A DNA stretch of 64,000 nucleotides from Desulfobacterales bacterium (GCA_030066985.1 JASJAN010000017.1:37566-101565), one strand, 5' to 3'. Shown: positions 46,644 through 55,613, counted from the stretch's first letter. Notes: a model not told the origin generated them from the letters alone. Made by a program: numbers and translations.

Positions 46644-46902
46644 AACCGGTTCTGGGTTCAGAGGTTTAAAGGTTTGCTGCGTTACCCTCCACACGATGCC
46701 CCATTTTCTCTTAGTTAGTAAGACCATCTTTGGTTACTTTGGCTATTATCATCGATAGCAGTTGTCTGAAGAACCTTTCAGAATTTGCGCTTCATTAAAC
46801 TTATTGCATTCCGCTAAAAAAGAAGTTAACCCATTATCGAAGAGTTGAGGAGGCGCTTAACCTTTTTATAGATTTATCAACGCATCACAAGGAGATATCC
46901 GC

Positions 46903-48222
46903 ATGGACCTACACCGTATCAGGTACAGAGGCGATAAGGAAGATGTTGAATTGTTGTTCAAAGATTACAATCTTGAAGGCATCATATCCACCTCGGAAGA
47001 ACGGCAAAAGCTTGAAGAGTCCAATTTTCGCAATCAGTTACTAAAAGACGGCGCTTTTTTGCTAAGCCAGCCGATTTCACCCCGCATTTTCGACATCGTC
47101 ACGGAAACAAAGCAAAAGCTTGGTTTGGATGGCGATTATGAAGTCTTTTGCCTGAACTCGAACAACATCAACGCATTTGCTTATGTTCAACCGGCAGAGG
47201 ACAAAAATTTTTTTATCATTGGCATTACCTCCGAGGCCCTGGAGGAATTGGAAGATCTGGAGATCCAGTTTATTCTCGGACACGAGCTGGGTCATTTTTT
47301 GTTCGAGCACAACCGCATGAATTATCTGATCAATCCCAACCCCAACAGCCAGGGAGTGACGCTGCTGCCCAGTATGGGGGAAAATATTTTTTTAAGATGG
47401 CGCAAAAAATGCGAAATCAGCACGGATCGCATCGGGCTGATAGCCTGCGGTGATTTTGAAAATGCCGCACGCGCCATGCTCAAAACCGCCTATGGCCTGA
47501 CCGGTAAAAATTTGAATTTGGACGTTGATTCGCTGCTGGAGCAAATCGATTCGCTCAAAGATACGCCCGAAGCGCTGGAGGTCAATTATCGTTCCCACCC
47601 GTTGATGCCGCTGCGACTGAAGGTCATGCAGATGTTTGCCGAATCGCCCATTTTCAAAAAGGTTCTAAGCGAAAAATCAGACTTTTCCGACAAGGAACTG
47701 AACGCGCTGGAAGATAAAACGGATCAATGGGTGAACTGGATAAAAAGATACCCACGCCGCCCGCTGGATCTGGCCGCCATGAAACTGGTCACCGCTGCCG
47801 GTCTGAAACTCATTATGACCGAAACGGTTGTGATGGACGAAGAAATCAAAGTCGTCATTCAAATACTGCATAAATATTTTACAGATGAACCCGGTGAGGT
47901 CATCAATGATATTATGCAAGACACCAATAATCTCGATAGCTTGATCAATGCGAATGTCAAAGAAATTTCCGAAAAAGGCGATGACCGGCACAAGACCTTT
48001 GTGCTCTCCCGATTGGCCGATATTGCCATTGCCGACGGCAAATTGGCCAAACCGGAAGCTGGCATCATCTTTGATATTGCCAAGGACTTTGGCATTCAGG
48101 AAAAAGCAGCTTACTCCATTGTGGTCGGCGGGATGAGCTCAGTGGGGCTGAATATCGATTGGAAGATGAATAGCCTGGTGCGCGAGATAAAAGCACAGCT
48201 TCAGAAAAAATACGTGGTTTAG
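46903..48222 (+). CDS. M48-family metallopeptidase with C-terminal TerB-like region
   Basis: 439 residues. Zinc motif FILGHELGHFLFEH (about residue 129) with downstream Glu region ISTDRIGLIACGD typical of M48 proteases. No TM segment is seen, unlike HtpX, so it is cytoplasmic. From about residue 300 a helical segment (VVMDEEIKVVIQILHKYF, then LSRLADIAIADGKLAKPEAGIIFDIAKDFGI) resembles TerB. Fusion of an M48 protease with TerB-like helices is a known but poorly studied type. AAGGAG is 8 nt before the ATG. It has an FHA protein upstream. Confidence 0.82.
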   Translation: MDLHRIRYRGDKEDVELLFKDYNLEGIISTSEERQKLEESNFRNQLLKDGAFLLSQPISPRIFDIVTETKQKLGLDGDYEVFCLNSNNINAFAYVQPAEDKNFFIIGITSEALEELEDLEIQFILGHELGHFLFEHNRMNYLINPNPNSQGVTLLPSMGENIFLRWRKKCEISTDRIGLIACGDFENAARAMLKTAYGLTGKNLNLDVDSLLEQIDSLKDTPEALEVNYRSHPLMPLRLKVMQMFAESPIFKKVLSEKSDFSDKELNALEDKTDQWVNWIKRYPRRPLDLAAMKLVTAAGLKLIMTETVVMDEEIKVVIQILHKYFTDEPGEVINDIMQDTNNLDSLINANVKEISEKGDDRHKTFVLSRLADIAIADGKLAKPEAGIIFDIAKDFGIQEKAAYSIVVGGMSSVGLNIDWKMNSLVREIKAQLQKKYVV

Positions 48223-48995
48223 GTGCCCCGTCTCCGCTCTGGTTTACCGCGCCGATCTGTCACGCCGGAGTTTTGACGTAGGAGGAAGCTGTTAAGGCGA
48301 AGGCGGGCGAGCTTCCGACTTCGCTCTTCAAGCTACGCCGGGACAAGACGCCGCGGCAAGCAGATGACAGAAGACAGATGTCAGAGGCCAGAAGATAAAA
48401 AAATAGAAATGAAAAGAACGGCAAGCTCGTGCTTGGTGAGAATGGTGAACGGATAAGACCACGAAGCGTACGAAGAACACAAAGAAAAATATATCCATAC
48501 GAAGTTAGTCCGCTTCATAAACTTCATGTCCTTCGTCGTAAAAATAGTTTTCAGAAAAGCACCCAAAATAAGAACCAGTCGCCGCGAAAAACAGAGTAAT
48601 GCGATTCGGAGCCGGATCTAATACCAAGCCGCTATATGCAAACCGCCTGACCTAAATGATATTTTCTTGACTCAAAGGGGTTTCTAACGTATCACCATAC
48701 TTGTAGAAAACTCACCTGAATGTGAATTCCGCCCTTACAGCAGACACGCATCCGATTCTTTCCGTTGGCAAAATTTTTCCGCCGCATCGTTTTTATTCAT
48801 CGATGCTCTGTTGCGCTTTTCTTTCTGACATAGACGTTGGTCCTGACAAACTTTTAGCCTGAAAGTCAGGTAAAATGGAGCAACCTTTAAAAATGTGCAT
48901 GCACCACTCCCGGCAGATAATTTTACTTTGCCGGGAGCTCAGAATTATTGCCATTTGATTCCAAAACAACCCGTTGTTTGAAGGGAGGCAACACC
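48223..48995 (+). other. Intergenic region with dispersed repeats
   Basis: About 770 bp with the 59-bp repeat at 48319-48377 and a CACGAAG-type stretch near 48459-48485. The minus frame 48381-48566 lies inside repeat-like sequence and is not a gene. Nothing else is clear. Confidence 0.45.
48319..48377 (+). repeat. Dispersed repeat, about 60 bp, copy A
   Basis: Contains AGCTACGCCGGGACAAG and GGCAAGCAGA; matches 54958-55017 over about 60 bp with few mismatches. Both copies lie within about 100 bp (97 and 13 nt) after a gene stop. Confidence 0.7.
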
Positions 48996-49289
48996 ATGGC
49001 TAAATTTATCTCGCTGGTTAAATACACGACCAAAGGCATCGACAAAATCAAGGAAAGTCCAAATCGACTCGATGCATTCAAGCAATTATGCGAATCGATG
49101 GGGGTAACCGTTGATGGATTTTTCCTGACCATGGGGTCCTATGATATCGTGGTAATAGTGGATGCACCGGATGTTAAGACCGCAGCCAAAGTCCTTTTGA
49201 CCACCGCATCAGCAGGTGCCATCAGCACTGAAACGCTTCCGGCTTTTACAGAGGAAGAATTTAGGCAGGTTATCGCCGAATTGCCCTAA
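48996..49289 (+). CDS. GYD domain protein
   Basis: 97 residues from ATG at 48996, GGGAGG upstream. GYD-domain pattern: FISLVKYTTKGIDKIKESP, MGVTVDGFFLTMGSYDIVVIVDAPD, ISTETLPAFTEEEF. It is a small ferredoxin-like fold protein of unknown function. The strong terminator at 49384-49418 follows after 95 nt. Confidence 0.88.
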   Translation: MAKFISLVKYTTKGIDKIKESPNRLDAFKQLCESMGVTVDGFFLTMGSYDIVVIVDAPDVKTAAKVLLTTASAGAISTETLPAFTEEEFRQVIAELP

Positions 49290-49383
49290 CAGATACATGA
49301 TCCGTGTGCAAACAAGGAGGATTGCCCGTTTTTGAAGATAAAGGCTGGACCATATTCAGAATAGGTCCTGACTCAAATTAAAT

Positions 49384-49418
49384 AGCCCTACCTCTCCTTT
49401 TGAGAGGTAGGGCTGTTT
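49384..49418 (+). terminator. Intrinsic terminator of the GYD gene
   Basis: AGCCCTACCTCTC pairs perfectly with GAGAGGTAGGGCT, 5-nt loop, then GTTTTCTTT. Confidence 0.9.
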
Positions 49419-49452
49419 TCTTTGCTCGATTGATAGACTATAGATGTACTTT

Positions 49453-49716
49453 TCAGGCGGCGATTTTACCGAATTTACTGCGATAAACGGCTTCTATGCG
49501 GGCGGTGGGAATGCGGCCATTATTAAAGCATTTCTGGCACAGGGTATAATACAAAACAGGTGCCCTATTTTCTCGTTTTGCGTCAGAGGCCGGCGCTTCG
49601 GGTGTATAGCTGCCCAACACATACATATAGGGATCTCCGCAGACGACGCAGGGCTCATCACGAAGATCATTGAAAAGTTTTTCTTCCGCCTCGGCTAACA
49701 TCTCATCGGTCATCAT
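49453..49716 (-). CDS. Small Cys-rich hypothetical protein (two CxxC)
   Basis: 87 residues. PCVVCGDPYMYVLGSYTP and TLCQKCFNNGRIP each give a CxxC, so a zinc or iron knuckle is likely. A GGGGGG site lies just before a double ATG; the second ATG (49713) has better spacing. It follows the 44-residue Cys-rich gene by 9 nt on the same strand, probably one operon. Family not recognised. Confidence 0.7.
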   Translation of the reverse strand: MMTDEMLAEAEEKLFNDLRDEPCVVCGDPYMYVLGSYTPEAPASDAKRENRAPVLYYTLCQKCFNNGRIPTARIEAVYRSKFGKIAA

Positions 49717-49725
49717 GACCCCCCT

Positions 49726-49860
49726 TTATCTTTTCAAGGGTAATGTCGGTTGGCGATAATTTAGGTATGACGAACAAAGCTTGCGATGCGAACATTGCTT
49801 GCAAACGGCGATGTGCTTTTTGTTGTTGGCCTTGGTTTTGGGGCAGGAAACGTAACTCAT
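49726..49860 (-). CDS. 44-residue Cys-rich small protein
   Basis: A short frame: MSYVSCPKTKANNKK, then VCKQCSHRKLCSSYLNYRQ. Four Cys as C-x(13)-C-x2-C-x5-C fit a zinc-binding fold. It ends 9 nt before the CxxC gene start. A GAGG sequence is upstream but about 12-14 nt away. Coding is supported by the Cys spacing and tight linkage. Unknown function. Confidence 0.6.
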   Translation of the reverse strand: MSYVSCPKTKANNKKHIAVCKQCSHRKLCSSYLNYRQPTLPLKR

Positions 49861-50128
49861 GAGCTAATTTAACCTCGCAGTACAAATGTTTAATTGATTG
49901 TATGAAATAAATGTCGCAGCATGTCGATTTTATTTAGTATATCACTATATCTTGATAATTGTCAAACAAATTATACCACATATAGTATACTTGAAGCCCA
50001 TAGCACCGGATCTATCGATTTTGATGGTTGATGTTTATGGGTTATGTCTAATACTATTAGACACATCGATGATCACAACCGATGAAGGCCGTTTGTTACA
50101 AACTGACAAGCATAAAGGGAGCCCTGTT

Positions 50129-50575
50129 GTGCATTCGACTTTAAAAGACCTGATTGCCGGAGATCACATCTATGTGAAACGCAAAGGGTTTTTCTATTCC
50201 CACCATGGGATATATGCCGGCGATGGGAAGGTTTTGCATTTTAGGGGCGCTGTTCAGGAAAAAAAGGACCCCACCGTTATCCTCAGCGACATGGAAACAT
50301 TTCTCAAAAATGGACGGCTGCAAAGGCGCACTTATAAACAACGCCTGCCGCATGCTGAAACACTGCAGATCGCACGCGCGCAACTTGCGCAAAAGGGATA
50401 TTCACTGGTTTTCAATAATTGCGAGCACTTTGCCACCTATTGCGCCACTGGGAAAAAGAAAAGCCCGCAGGTCAGTAAAATTATCGGCGGCATGGCCACC
50501 CTGACGCTGGCAGTCACTGGTTTTTTCATCCGCAAAAAGGCCCGACCCCAAAAAGGAGATCCATCCGTATCTTGA
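50129..50575 (+). CDS. LRAT-domain protein with C-terminal TM segment
   Basis: 148 residues from GTG at 50129, GGGAG 7 nt before; the longer track frame is not needed. The papain-like LRAT/NlpC fold is indicated by DHIYVKRKGFFYSHHGIYAGDG (His) and NNCEHFATYC (catalytic Cys). LRAT-type enzymes are thiol acyltransferases/hydrolases on lipids. C-terminal TM (GGMATLTLAVTGFFIR). The EcsC gene starts 22 nt downstream, so one operon. Confidence 0.8.
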   Translation: MHSTLKDLIAGDHIYVKRKGFFYSHHGIYAGDGKVLHFRGAVQEKKDPTVILSDMETFLKNGRLQRRTYKQRLPHAETLQIARAQLAQKGYSLVFNNCEHFATYCATGKKKSPQVSKIIGGMATLTLAVTGFFIRKKARPQKGDPSVS

Positions 50576-50597
50576 GCAAAGGTTAAAAGGCATAGAT

Positions 50598-51383
50598 ATG
50601 GGCATATCAGCAGAGGATCGTGACGATCTAAAATACGCAAAAACACTTCTGGAAAATCCGAGCCTGGCGGCCAGAATTTCAAACCTTTTGGGCACTCCGA
50701 TAGAAAAAGGCTTTGGTTACCTGCCGGCCAAATGGAAGGATCTGGTTCAAACAGCCACTGAAAAGTCGCTTAAAAAAACGCTGGGTTTTGCCGTGCACAC
50801 CATGGATGTCAAAAAAAGAATGGCTTCTTCGGATAAGACCCATAAGCTGCTGGTCATGGCCACCGGGGCCAGTGGCGGATCATTCGGTCTTCCGGCTTTA
50901 GCGGTGGAGCTTCCGGTGACCACCACCATCATGCTGCGCTCCATTGCCGATATCGCACGCAGTGAGGGCGAGCCCATCAGCGAGCTGGAGACAAAACTTG
51001 CCTGTTTGGAAGTTTTTGCCCTGGGCGGATCTGCAAAAAACGAGGATGGCACCGAAACCGGTTATTATATTGTCAGGGCGGCATTGGCGCGCACCATCAC
51101 TGAAGCAGCTCAGTACATCGCGGAAAAGGGTCTGGCCAAAGAGGGGGCCCCGGCGTTGGTCCGCTTGATCGCGGTTCTGGCATCCCGCTTCGGGGTGCTG
51201 GTATCGGAAAAAGTCGCCGCCCAGGCCATCCCGGTGATCGGCGCCGCCGGGGGCGCGTTGATCAATACAATCTTTATCGATCATTTTCAAAACACCGCCC
51301 GCGGCCACTTTATCGTCAGAAGACTCGAACGACAGTATGGAAAAGAATTGATTCGACAGGAATACGATCAGCTGGAGGTGTGA
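50598..51383 (+). CDS. EcsC family protein
   Basis: 261 residues. The EcsC-like helical membrane-associated domain is seen: ATGASGGSFGLPALAVELPVTTTIMLRSIADIA, FALGGSAKNEDGTETGYYIVRAAL, RFGVLVSEKVAAQAIPVIGAAGGALINTIF. Known EcsC proteins (Bacillus Ecs system) are linked to transport and protein secretion, function still unclear. Partner of LRAT protein in the operon. Its last 16 bp overlap the convergent PilZ gene end. Confidence 0.85.
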   Translation: MGISAEDRDDLKYAKTLLENPSLAARISNLLGTPIEKGFGYLPAKWKDLVQTATEKSLKKTLGFAVHTMDVKKRMASSDKTHKLLVMATGASGGSFGLPALAVELPVTTTIMLRSIADIARSEGEPISELETKLACLEVFALGGSAKNEDGTETGYYIVRAALARTITEAAQYIAEKGLAKEGAPALVRLIAVLASRFGVLVSEKVAAQAIPVIGAAGGALINTIFIDHFQNTARGHFIVRRLERQYGKELIRQEYDQLEV

Positions 51384-51739
51384 TACGGGCGGACAACCTT
51401 ATATTTGCTTGCGTTGAAAGATTTTACAAGCTTCATGGCAAATTGAAAATTCAGGTTGTGTGTTCCCTTAAAACGGACACCGGCGCCAAACCGGCCGTTG
51501 CCCCGTTCGCTGGAATAGATGACCTCTCCTTGGAGTTCGATCAGATTGTTGCCGTCGTCCACCGACATCATAGAGATGGATTTCGATGAAATCCTGTGAG
51601 TGGTTTCAAGAAAAACGCCGCCCTGGCTCAAATTAACCGCCTTGGCCATGGCTTGTTCCATGACCTTACCGTTTGACGCTATACCGACATAAGAAATTAA
51701 GTTACACGTGTTGACACGCGGAAATTGCCGCCGTTCCAT
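51368..51739 (-). CDS. PilZ domain protein
   Basis: 123 residues from ATG at 51739 with GAGAGG before it. Starts MERRQFPRV (RxxxR-type arm) then NLSQGGVFLET (NxSxxG-type motif), and FGAGVRFKG; a c-di-GMP-binding PilZ fold. Its 3' end overlaps the stop of the EcsC gene by 16 bp on the other strand. Confidence 0.85.
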   Translation of the reverse strand: MERRQFPRVNTCNLISYVGIASNGKVMEQAMAKAVNLSQGGVFLETTHRISSKSISMMSVDDGNNLIELQGEVIYSSERGNGRFGAGVRFKGTHNLNFQFAMKLVKSFNASKYKVVRPYHTSS

Positions 51740-52132
51740 ATTTGCCTCTCTATAAATTTCCTGCAATTGCGCTCCGGACAACGTGCCCGGAAATGGCAGG
51801 CTTTTTACCGGAAACCCAATCAATGCCGACCAGCAGAATTAAGGCATTTTCCATGCCAATTGGCTCAAATATTCATTATTTTACGCACTTAAAATGTTTT
51901 TCAATTAATATCAGGCGGATATAAAAAATTGGACAAATGATAACGCATTTCCATCAATTATGTCGGTTAGGTGATGGAAAATTGAGAAATGAGCGTAACA
52001 GAATCTGGGAAATGAAATTAACAGGGATATCGTTATTGATGACAAACGGAAAGCGTGTACAAGGGTTCTGTAATGCGGTTGGCCCCGATGAGAATATAAT
52101 CTAGCAGCATAGATGAGGTTGCCCTTAAACCC
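51740..52132 (-). other. Intergenic region, no gene seen
   Basis: About 390 bp, AT-rich; it should carry the PilZ promoter. No hairpin or repeat that I would defend. Confidence 0.3.
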
Positions 52133-53362
52133 TTAATCCTGGCTAGCGGCTTTTTGCAGGGGCCCGAGCATTAGAATCAGAATCAAACCGGTGAGCGCCA
52201 GCCCGGTAAGCACCCAGAAGACCCCCTGGTAGCTGCCGGTGACGTCAAACATGCGACCGGCCAAAACCGGCCCGACCGCACCGCCAATCGTACCGCTGAA
52301 CAGAATGAGCCCAAAGAGCAACCCGTGCGAGCCGGTGCCGAATAGCTCCGCTACCGTGGGCGACATGACCGTAAAGAACCCCCCGTGGCTGAAACCATAG
52401 ACTGTGGCAAACAAAAACAGCATCCAGGCCTTGCCGGAAATCTGCAACCACAGCAGGCCGCAGAGCAGAATGACAAAGCAAATGATCAGTGAGCGCTTGC
52501 CGCCGATTTTATCGTTGGCCGTGCCCATCGTAAACCGGCCCACCATGCTGACACCGCCAATGGTGGACAGGACAGCGGCCGCGGTCCCCGGGGGCAATCC
52601 CAGATCGGTAGCGTGCGGCACGATGTGCACGACCATGGTCAGCAGGCAAAAAAAGATGGTAAACTCGGCAACGCACAGGATCCAAAAAGCGCCTTTGCGG
52701 ACCGCTTTGTCGAGGGGGATGCTGCGCTCTGCGTCGGTGGCCGCAAATCCGGCGTCGTCAGCGCTGTTGCCGTCGGGCAGCTGCCCCTTGTCCCGGGGAT
52801 CACGGTAAAGCACCAGCGCCGCCGCAACCAAAATCACCAGCGCAATTGCCCCGATAATCGTGTAAGAATGCCGCCAGCCGTAGGCGGCAATCAGGGCTGC
52901 GGCAATCAGGGGGACAATGAGCTGCCCGGCCCCGGTGCCGACCTTGATGATACCTGACATCATTCCCCGGCGCTTCACAAACCAGCGTGCCACTGTCGAG
53001 AGGGTTATCACGTCATGGGTGCTGAAACCAATGCCCACCATGATGCCGTACAGAAAATAAAGCTGCCACGGGGACTGCATTTGCGCCATAAACAGGTAGC
53101 CCAGGCCCAGCGAGATTCCGGAGACGACCATAATGATTCTGGGGCCGATGCGGTCATTGAGCCGGCCGGCAACAATCCCCATCGCTCCCATGATAAAAAA
53201 GGCCAGAGACGATGCGCCAGAGATAACAGTTCTTGACCAGCCCAGCTCAGCCTGAAACTGCTTGAAAAAAACACCATAGGTAAACAGCGGGCCGATGCAC
53301 ACCGCCTGGATGATGAAACTGGCGGCCACGATATTATAGCCGTAAAAAAACTTTGATTTCAC
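52133..53362 (-). CDS. MFS transporter (oxalate/formate antiporter-like group)
   Basis: 409 residues, twelve TM segments in two halves. Motif A-type loop GRLNDRIGPRIIM between TM2 and TM3 and the N-terminal YGYNIVAASFIIQ pattern suggest the OFA/monocarboxylate group. GTG start. It is likely to move an organic acid; substrate not certain. Alone on its transcript. Confidence 0.88.
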   Translation of the reverse strand: MKSKFFYGYNIVAASFIIQAVCIGPLFTYGVFFKQFQAELGWSRTVISGASSLAFFIMGAMGIVAGRLNDRIGPRIIMVVSGISLGLGYLFMAQMQSPWQLYFLYGIMVGIGFSTHDVITLSTVARWFVKRRGMMSGIIKVGTGAGQLIVPLIAAALIAAYGWRHSYTIIGAIALVILVAAALVLYRDPRDKGQLPDGNSADDAGFAATDAERSIPLDKAVRKGAFWILCVAEFTIFFCLLTMVVHIVPHATDLGLPPGTAAAVLSTIGGVSMVGRFTMGTANDKIGGKRSLIICFVILLCGLLWLQISGKAWMLFLFATVYGFSHGGFFTVMSPTVAELFGTGSHGLLFGLILFSGTIGGAVGPVLAGRMFDVTGSYQGVFWVLTGLALTGLILILMLGPLQKAASQD

Positions 53363-53608
53363 AATTGCTGCCTGTTAATGGGTTTTGTACGTAGAGCGCG
53401 CTTTGAGAGCGCAGTGTCGAGACTTCTGATTTTGGCGATTGGGGAGTATAGAGAGATTTAACAGAGGCGTCAATGATGAAGTTTCACCCGCTTCTCCGCT
53501 GGACGGCTGCAAAGCGCTTGACCTTGCCAATCCGATACATAAATTACAACATAATCTAAAACATAACATCCATATTTTATCCAGGCATACTTTTAGATTG
53601 GGGGTATT

Positions 53609-54112
53609 ATGCAAATTGAAGAGGCCATTCAAACCGCGATCGAATATGAGACCGAACTCAGGGATATTTATTTTGAAGCCGCGGAGGCTGAAGATGATGA
53701 CAAAGGCCGCCAATTTTTTCAGTCAATGGGCAAAGATGAGCAAGGTCACCTCGACTACCTGGAAGATCGACTGAAGCAATGGCAGAAAACCGGTAAGCTC
53801 AGCGCTGAAAAACTGAAATCAACCCTGCCATCAGCAACAGAAATCGAGCGGCTGGCCTCGGAAGTCAAATCTCTGGTGGGTAAGGCGTCTCGCGGTCTCA
53901 AATCACAGATGCTCAGCAAAGCGCTGAAAATGGAAATCAAGACCTCCGAATTTTACCAGAAGATGGTCGATGAAATGCCCGCCGAGGCCCAGCAGATGTT
54001 TGCGCGCTTTCTTGAAATGGAAATAAATCACATTCGAACGCTTGAATTCGAGCTGGATTATATCAGCAAGACCGGTTACTGGTTTGATGTCAAAGAATTC
54101 GATATGGAATGA
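53609..54112 (+). CDS. Ferritin-like diiron protein (rubrerythrin-type)
   Basis: 167 residues, a four-helix bundle with EExE/H-type metal ligands: IEYETELRDIYFEAAE and FFQSMGKDEQGHLDYL, then MEIKTSEFYQKMVDE and FLEMEINHIRTLEFE. The carboxylate-bridged diiron site appears complete. No rubredoxin domain. It probably removes peroxide or stores/handles iron. Very close to yaaA (59 nt), same strand; together they fit peroxide and iron stress. Confidence 0.88.
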   Translation: MQIEEAIQTAIEYETELRDIYFEAAEAEDDDKGRQFFQSMGKDEQGHLDYLEDRLKQWQKTGKLSAEKLKSTLPSATEIERLASEVKSLVGKASRGLKSQMLSKALKMEIKTSEFYQKMVDEMPAEAQQMFARFLEMEINHIRTLEFELDYISKTGYWFDVKEFDME

Positions 54113-54171
54113 TCGGCTAATTCCAGTCGCACTCAATTTTAAAACAGGTCTGAGAGGAGAATCCGTATCAA

Positions 54172-54945
54172 ATGATTGCGGTATTGAACTCATCGAAAAC
54201 GCTGCAGATGCAGTCGCCCCCCAGTAAAATTAAGTACTCGCTTCCGGAATATGCTGACGAAAGTGCTGCGCTGGTAAAGGTGCTGCGCAAACTTTCCGTT
54301 TCAGAACTGGCAGCGCTAATGAAGATCAGTGACAAATTAGCCGTCTTAAACGCGGATCGTTATCGAAACTGGAAGGTGCGCCCCAATTCTACCCAAGCCA
54401 AACCGTCTCTGATGGCGTTTAAAGGCGATGTTTATGAGGCCATGAACGTTGACTCCTACACGGTTGAGGCGTGGGATTTTGCGCAGCGGCATCTGCGCAT
54501 ACTGTCCGGTCTGTATGGCATCCTGCGCCCGCTGGATTTGATCCAACCCTACCGCCTCGAAATGGCCACCCAACTGCCCACCCGCAGCGGTAAAAACCTG
54601 TATGAATTCTGGGGTGACAAAATTCATCAGTCTCTGCAGACCGCACTTGCAAAAGAAAAGTCCGGCGTATTGATTAATCTGGCTTCTCTGGAATATTTCA
54701 AAACCATCAAAGCCGATCGATTGAATGCTGAAGTGATCACGCCGGTGTTTAAGGAACAGCGGGGTTCGACCTATCGGGTGGTGGCGATCTATGCCAAAAA
54801 AGCCAGAGGCTGGATGTGCGATTTTATTATTCGGAACCGCCTGGTAAAGCCGAAAGATCTGAAGTCTTTCAACCTGGATGGTTACCGTTTTCAGCCAAAA
54901 CTGTCTGCCGACACAGAATGGGTCTTTGTCCGTAAAGCCAAATAA
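54172..54945 (+). CDS. yaaA: YaaA family peroxide-stress protein
   Basis: 257 residues, normal YaaA length. Family blocks: NSSKTLQMQSP, KPSLMAFKGDVYEAM, LRILSGLYGILRPLDLIQPYRLEM, GVLINLASLEYFKTI, KKARGWMCDFIIRNRL. In E. coli YaaA is induced by OxyR and limits free iron. A helix-rich diiron protein gene lies just upstream. GAGAGGAGA precedes the ATG. Confidence 0.94.
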   Translation: MIAVLNSSKTLQMQSPPSKIKYSLPEYADESAALVKVLRKLSVSELAALMKISDKLAVLNADRYRNWKVRPNSTQAKPSLMAFKGDVYEAMNVDSYTVEAWDFAQRHLRILSGLYGILRPLDLIQPYRLEMATQLPTRSGKNLYEFWGDKIHQSLQTALAKEKSGVLINLASLEYFKTIKADRLNAEVITPVFKEQRGSTYRVVAIYAKKARGWMCDFIIRNRLVKPKDLKSFNLDGYRFQPKLSADTEWVFVRKAK

Positions 54946-54957
54946 CGGTGGACCCGT

Positions 54958-55017
54958 CTTCGCTCTGTCGAGCTACGCCGGGACAAGCCGCCGGGGCAAG
55001 CAGAGGTCAGAGGACAG
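54958..55017 (+). repeat. Dispersed repeat, about 60 bp, copy B
   Basis: Second copy of the element at 48319-48377, 13 bp after the yaaA stop. Contains the same AGCTACGCCGGGACAAG core and GGCAAGCAGA. Confidence 0.7.
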
Positions 55018-55030
55018 GTAGTCGCCTGCG

Positions 55031-55501
55031 TTAGTCCTCGTCCTTATTCCAGGCGAGTTCGGGATGATGCATGATGCGCAATGCCTGATCTTCCCACTGT
55101 TGGACTTTCAGCAATTCTTCGCCTAGCTCAGCAGCCACCTCTTCAACAGTCATCTCGCGGCCATCGATCAGCCCCAACCGCATTTCCAGCACCCGACGCT
55201 GCATCTCATCCATCGAATCCAGAATGGCCGTCAGCTTTTTTTTGACTTGCTGGGTGTATAAGCTATCAACCGTATCCGGATTCATACTCGGCTTGATGCC
55301 GCCGCAGAACGAAGAACTTCGCATGTCTATCCCCTTCTGAATCTCATATGGGTGTTGCTCTCTGATATAAATATCGGCTAAAAGCGCGTCAAACTTGAGT
55401 TCATTCAATGAGCTTCGAAGATCGAGGATCACTTGTGCTACGGTGGTTGACTTGGCGAAAGCCCCTGTGCTACAAGCGGAATAATCAAACAGCGTACGCA
55501 T
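55031..55501 (-). CDS. Protein with sigma-70 region 4-like C-terminus
   Basis: About 156 residues (ATG at 55501; TTG at 55507 also possible). The last 60 residues, MDEMQRRVLEMRLGLIDGREMTVEEVAAELGEELLKVQQWEDQAL, match the region 4 helix-turn-helix of primary sigma factors that reads the -35 box. There is no region 2, so it cannot act as a normal sigma alone. The N-terminal part is unknown. Possibly a transcription accessory or a sigma-derived regulator. No clear ribosome site. Confidence 0.65.
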   Translation of the reverse strand: MRTLFDYSACSTGAFAKSTTVAQVILDLRSSLNELKFDALLADIYIREQHPYEIQKGIDMRSSSFCGGIKPSMNPDTVDSLYTQQVKKKLTAILDSMDEMQRRVLEMRLGLIDGREMTVEEVAAELGEELLKVQQWEDQALRIMHHPELAWNKDED

Positions 55502-55510
55502 GCGCAACCC

Positions 55511-55570
55511 GGAGGTCTTTATGGTATGAAACCAAAACCCCGTATCTCAAAATGAGAAGCGGGGTTTTTT
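55511..55570 (+). promoter_or_regulatory. Possible leader peptide plus terminator (attenuator-like) before ppk2
   Basis: GGAGG at 55511-55515 precedes ATG codons at 55521 (ATG GTA TGA) and 55526 (frame MKPKPRISK then stop). The latter frame ends inside the terminator hairpin. This is the layout of a transcription attenuator, but the role is inference. Confidence 0.3.
55534..55570 (+). terminator. Intrinsic terminator upstream of ppk2
   Basis: AAAACCCCG and CGGGGTTTT stem, an inner TCTCA/TGAGA stem and AAA loop, followed by T6. No plus-strand gene ends just before it, so it may act in the leader of ppk2. Confidence 0.75.
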
Positions 55571-55613
55571 AATGCCTATTAGGGGTTGTCCAATCATCAT
55601 CAGGGAGGTGCAG

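Noticed and set aside
48381..48566. 61-codon minus-strand frame
   Set aside because: Within repeat-like sequence; no ribosome site.
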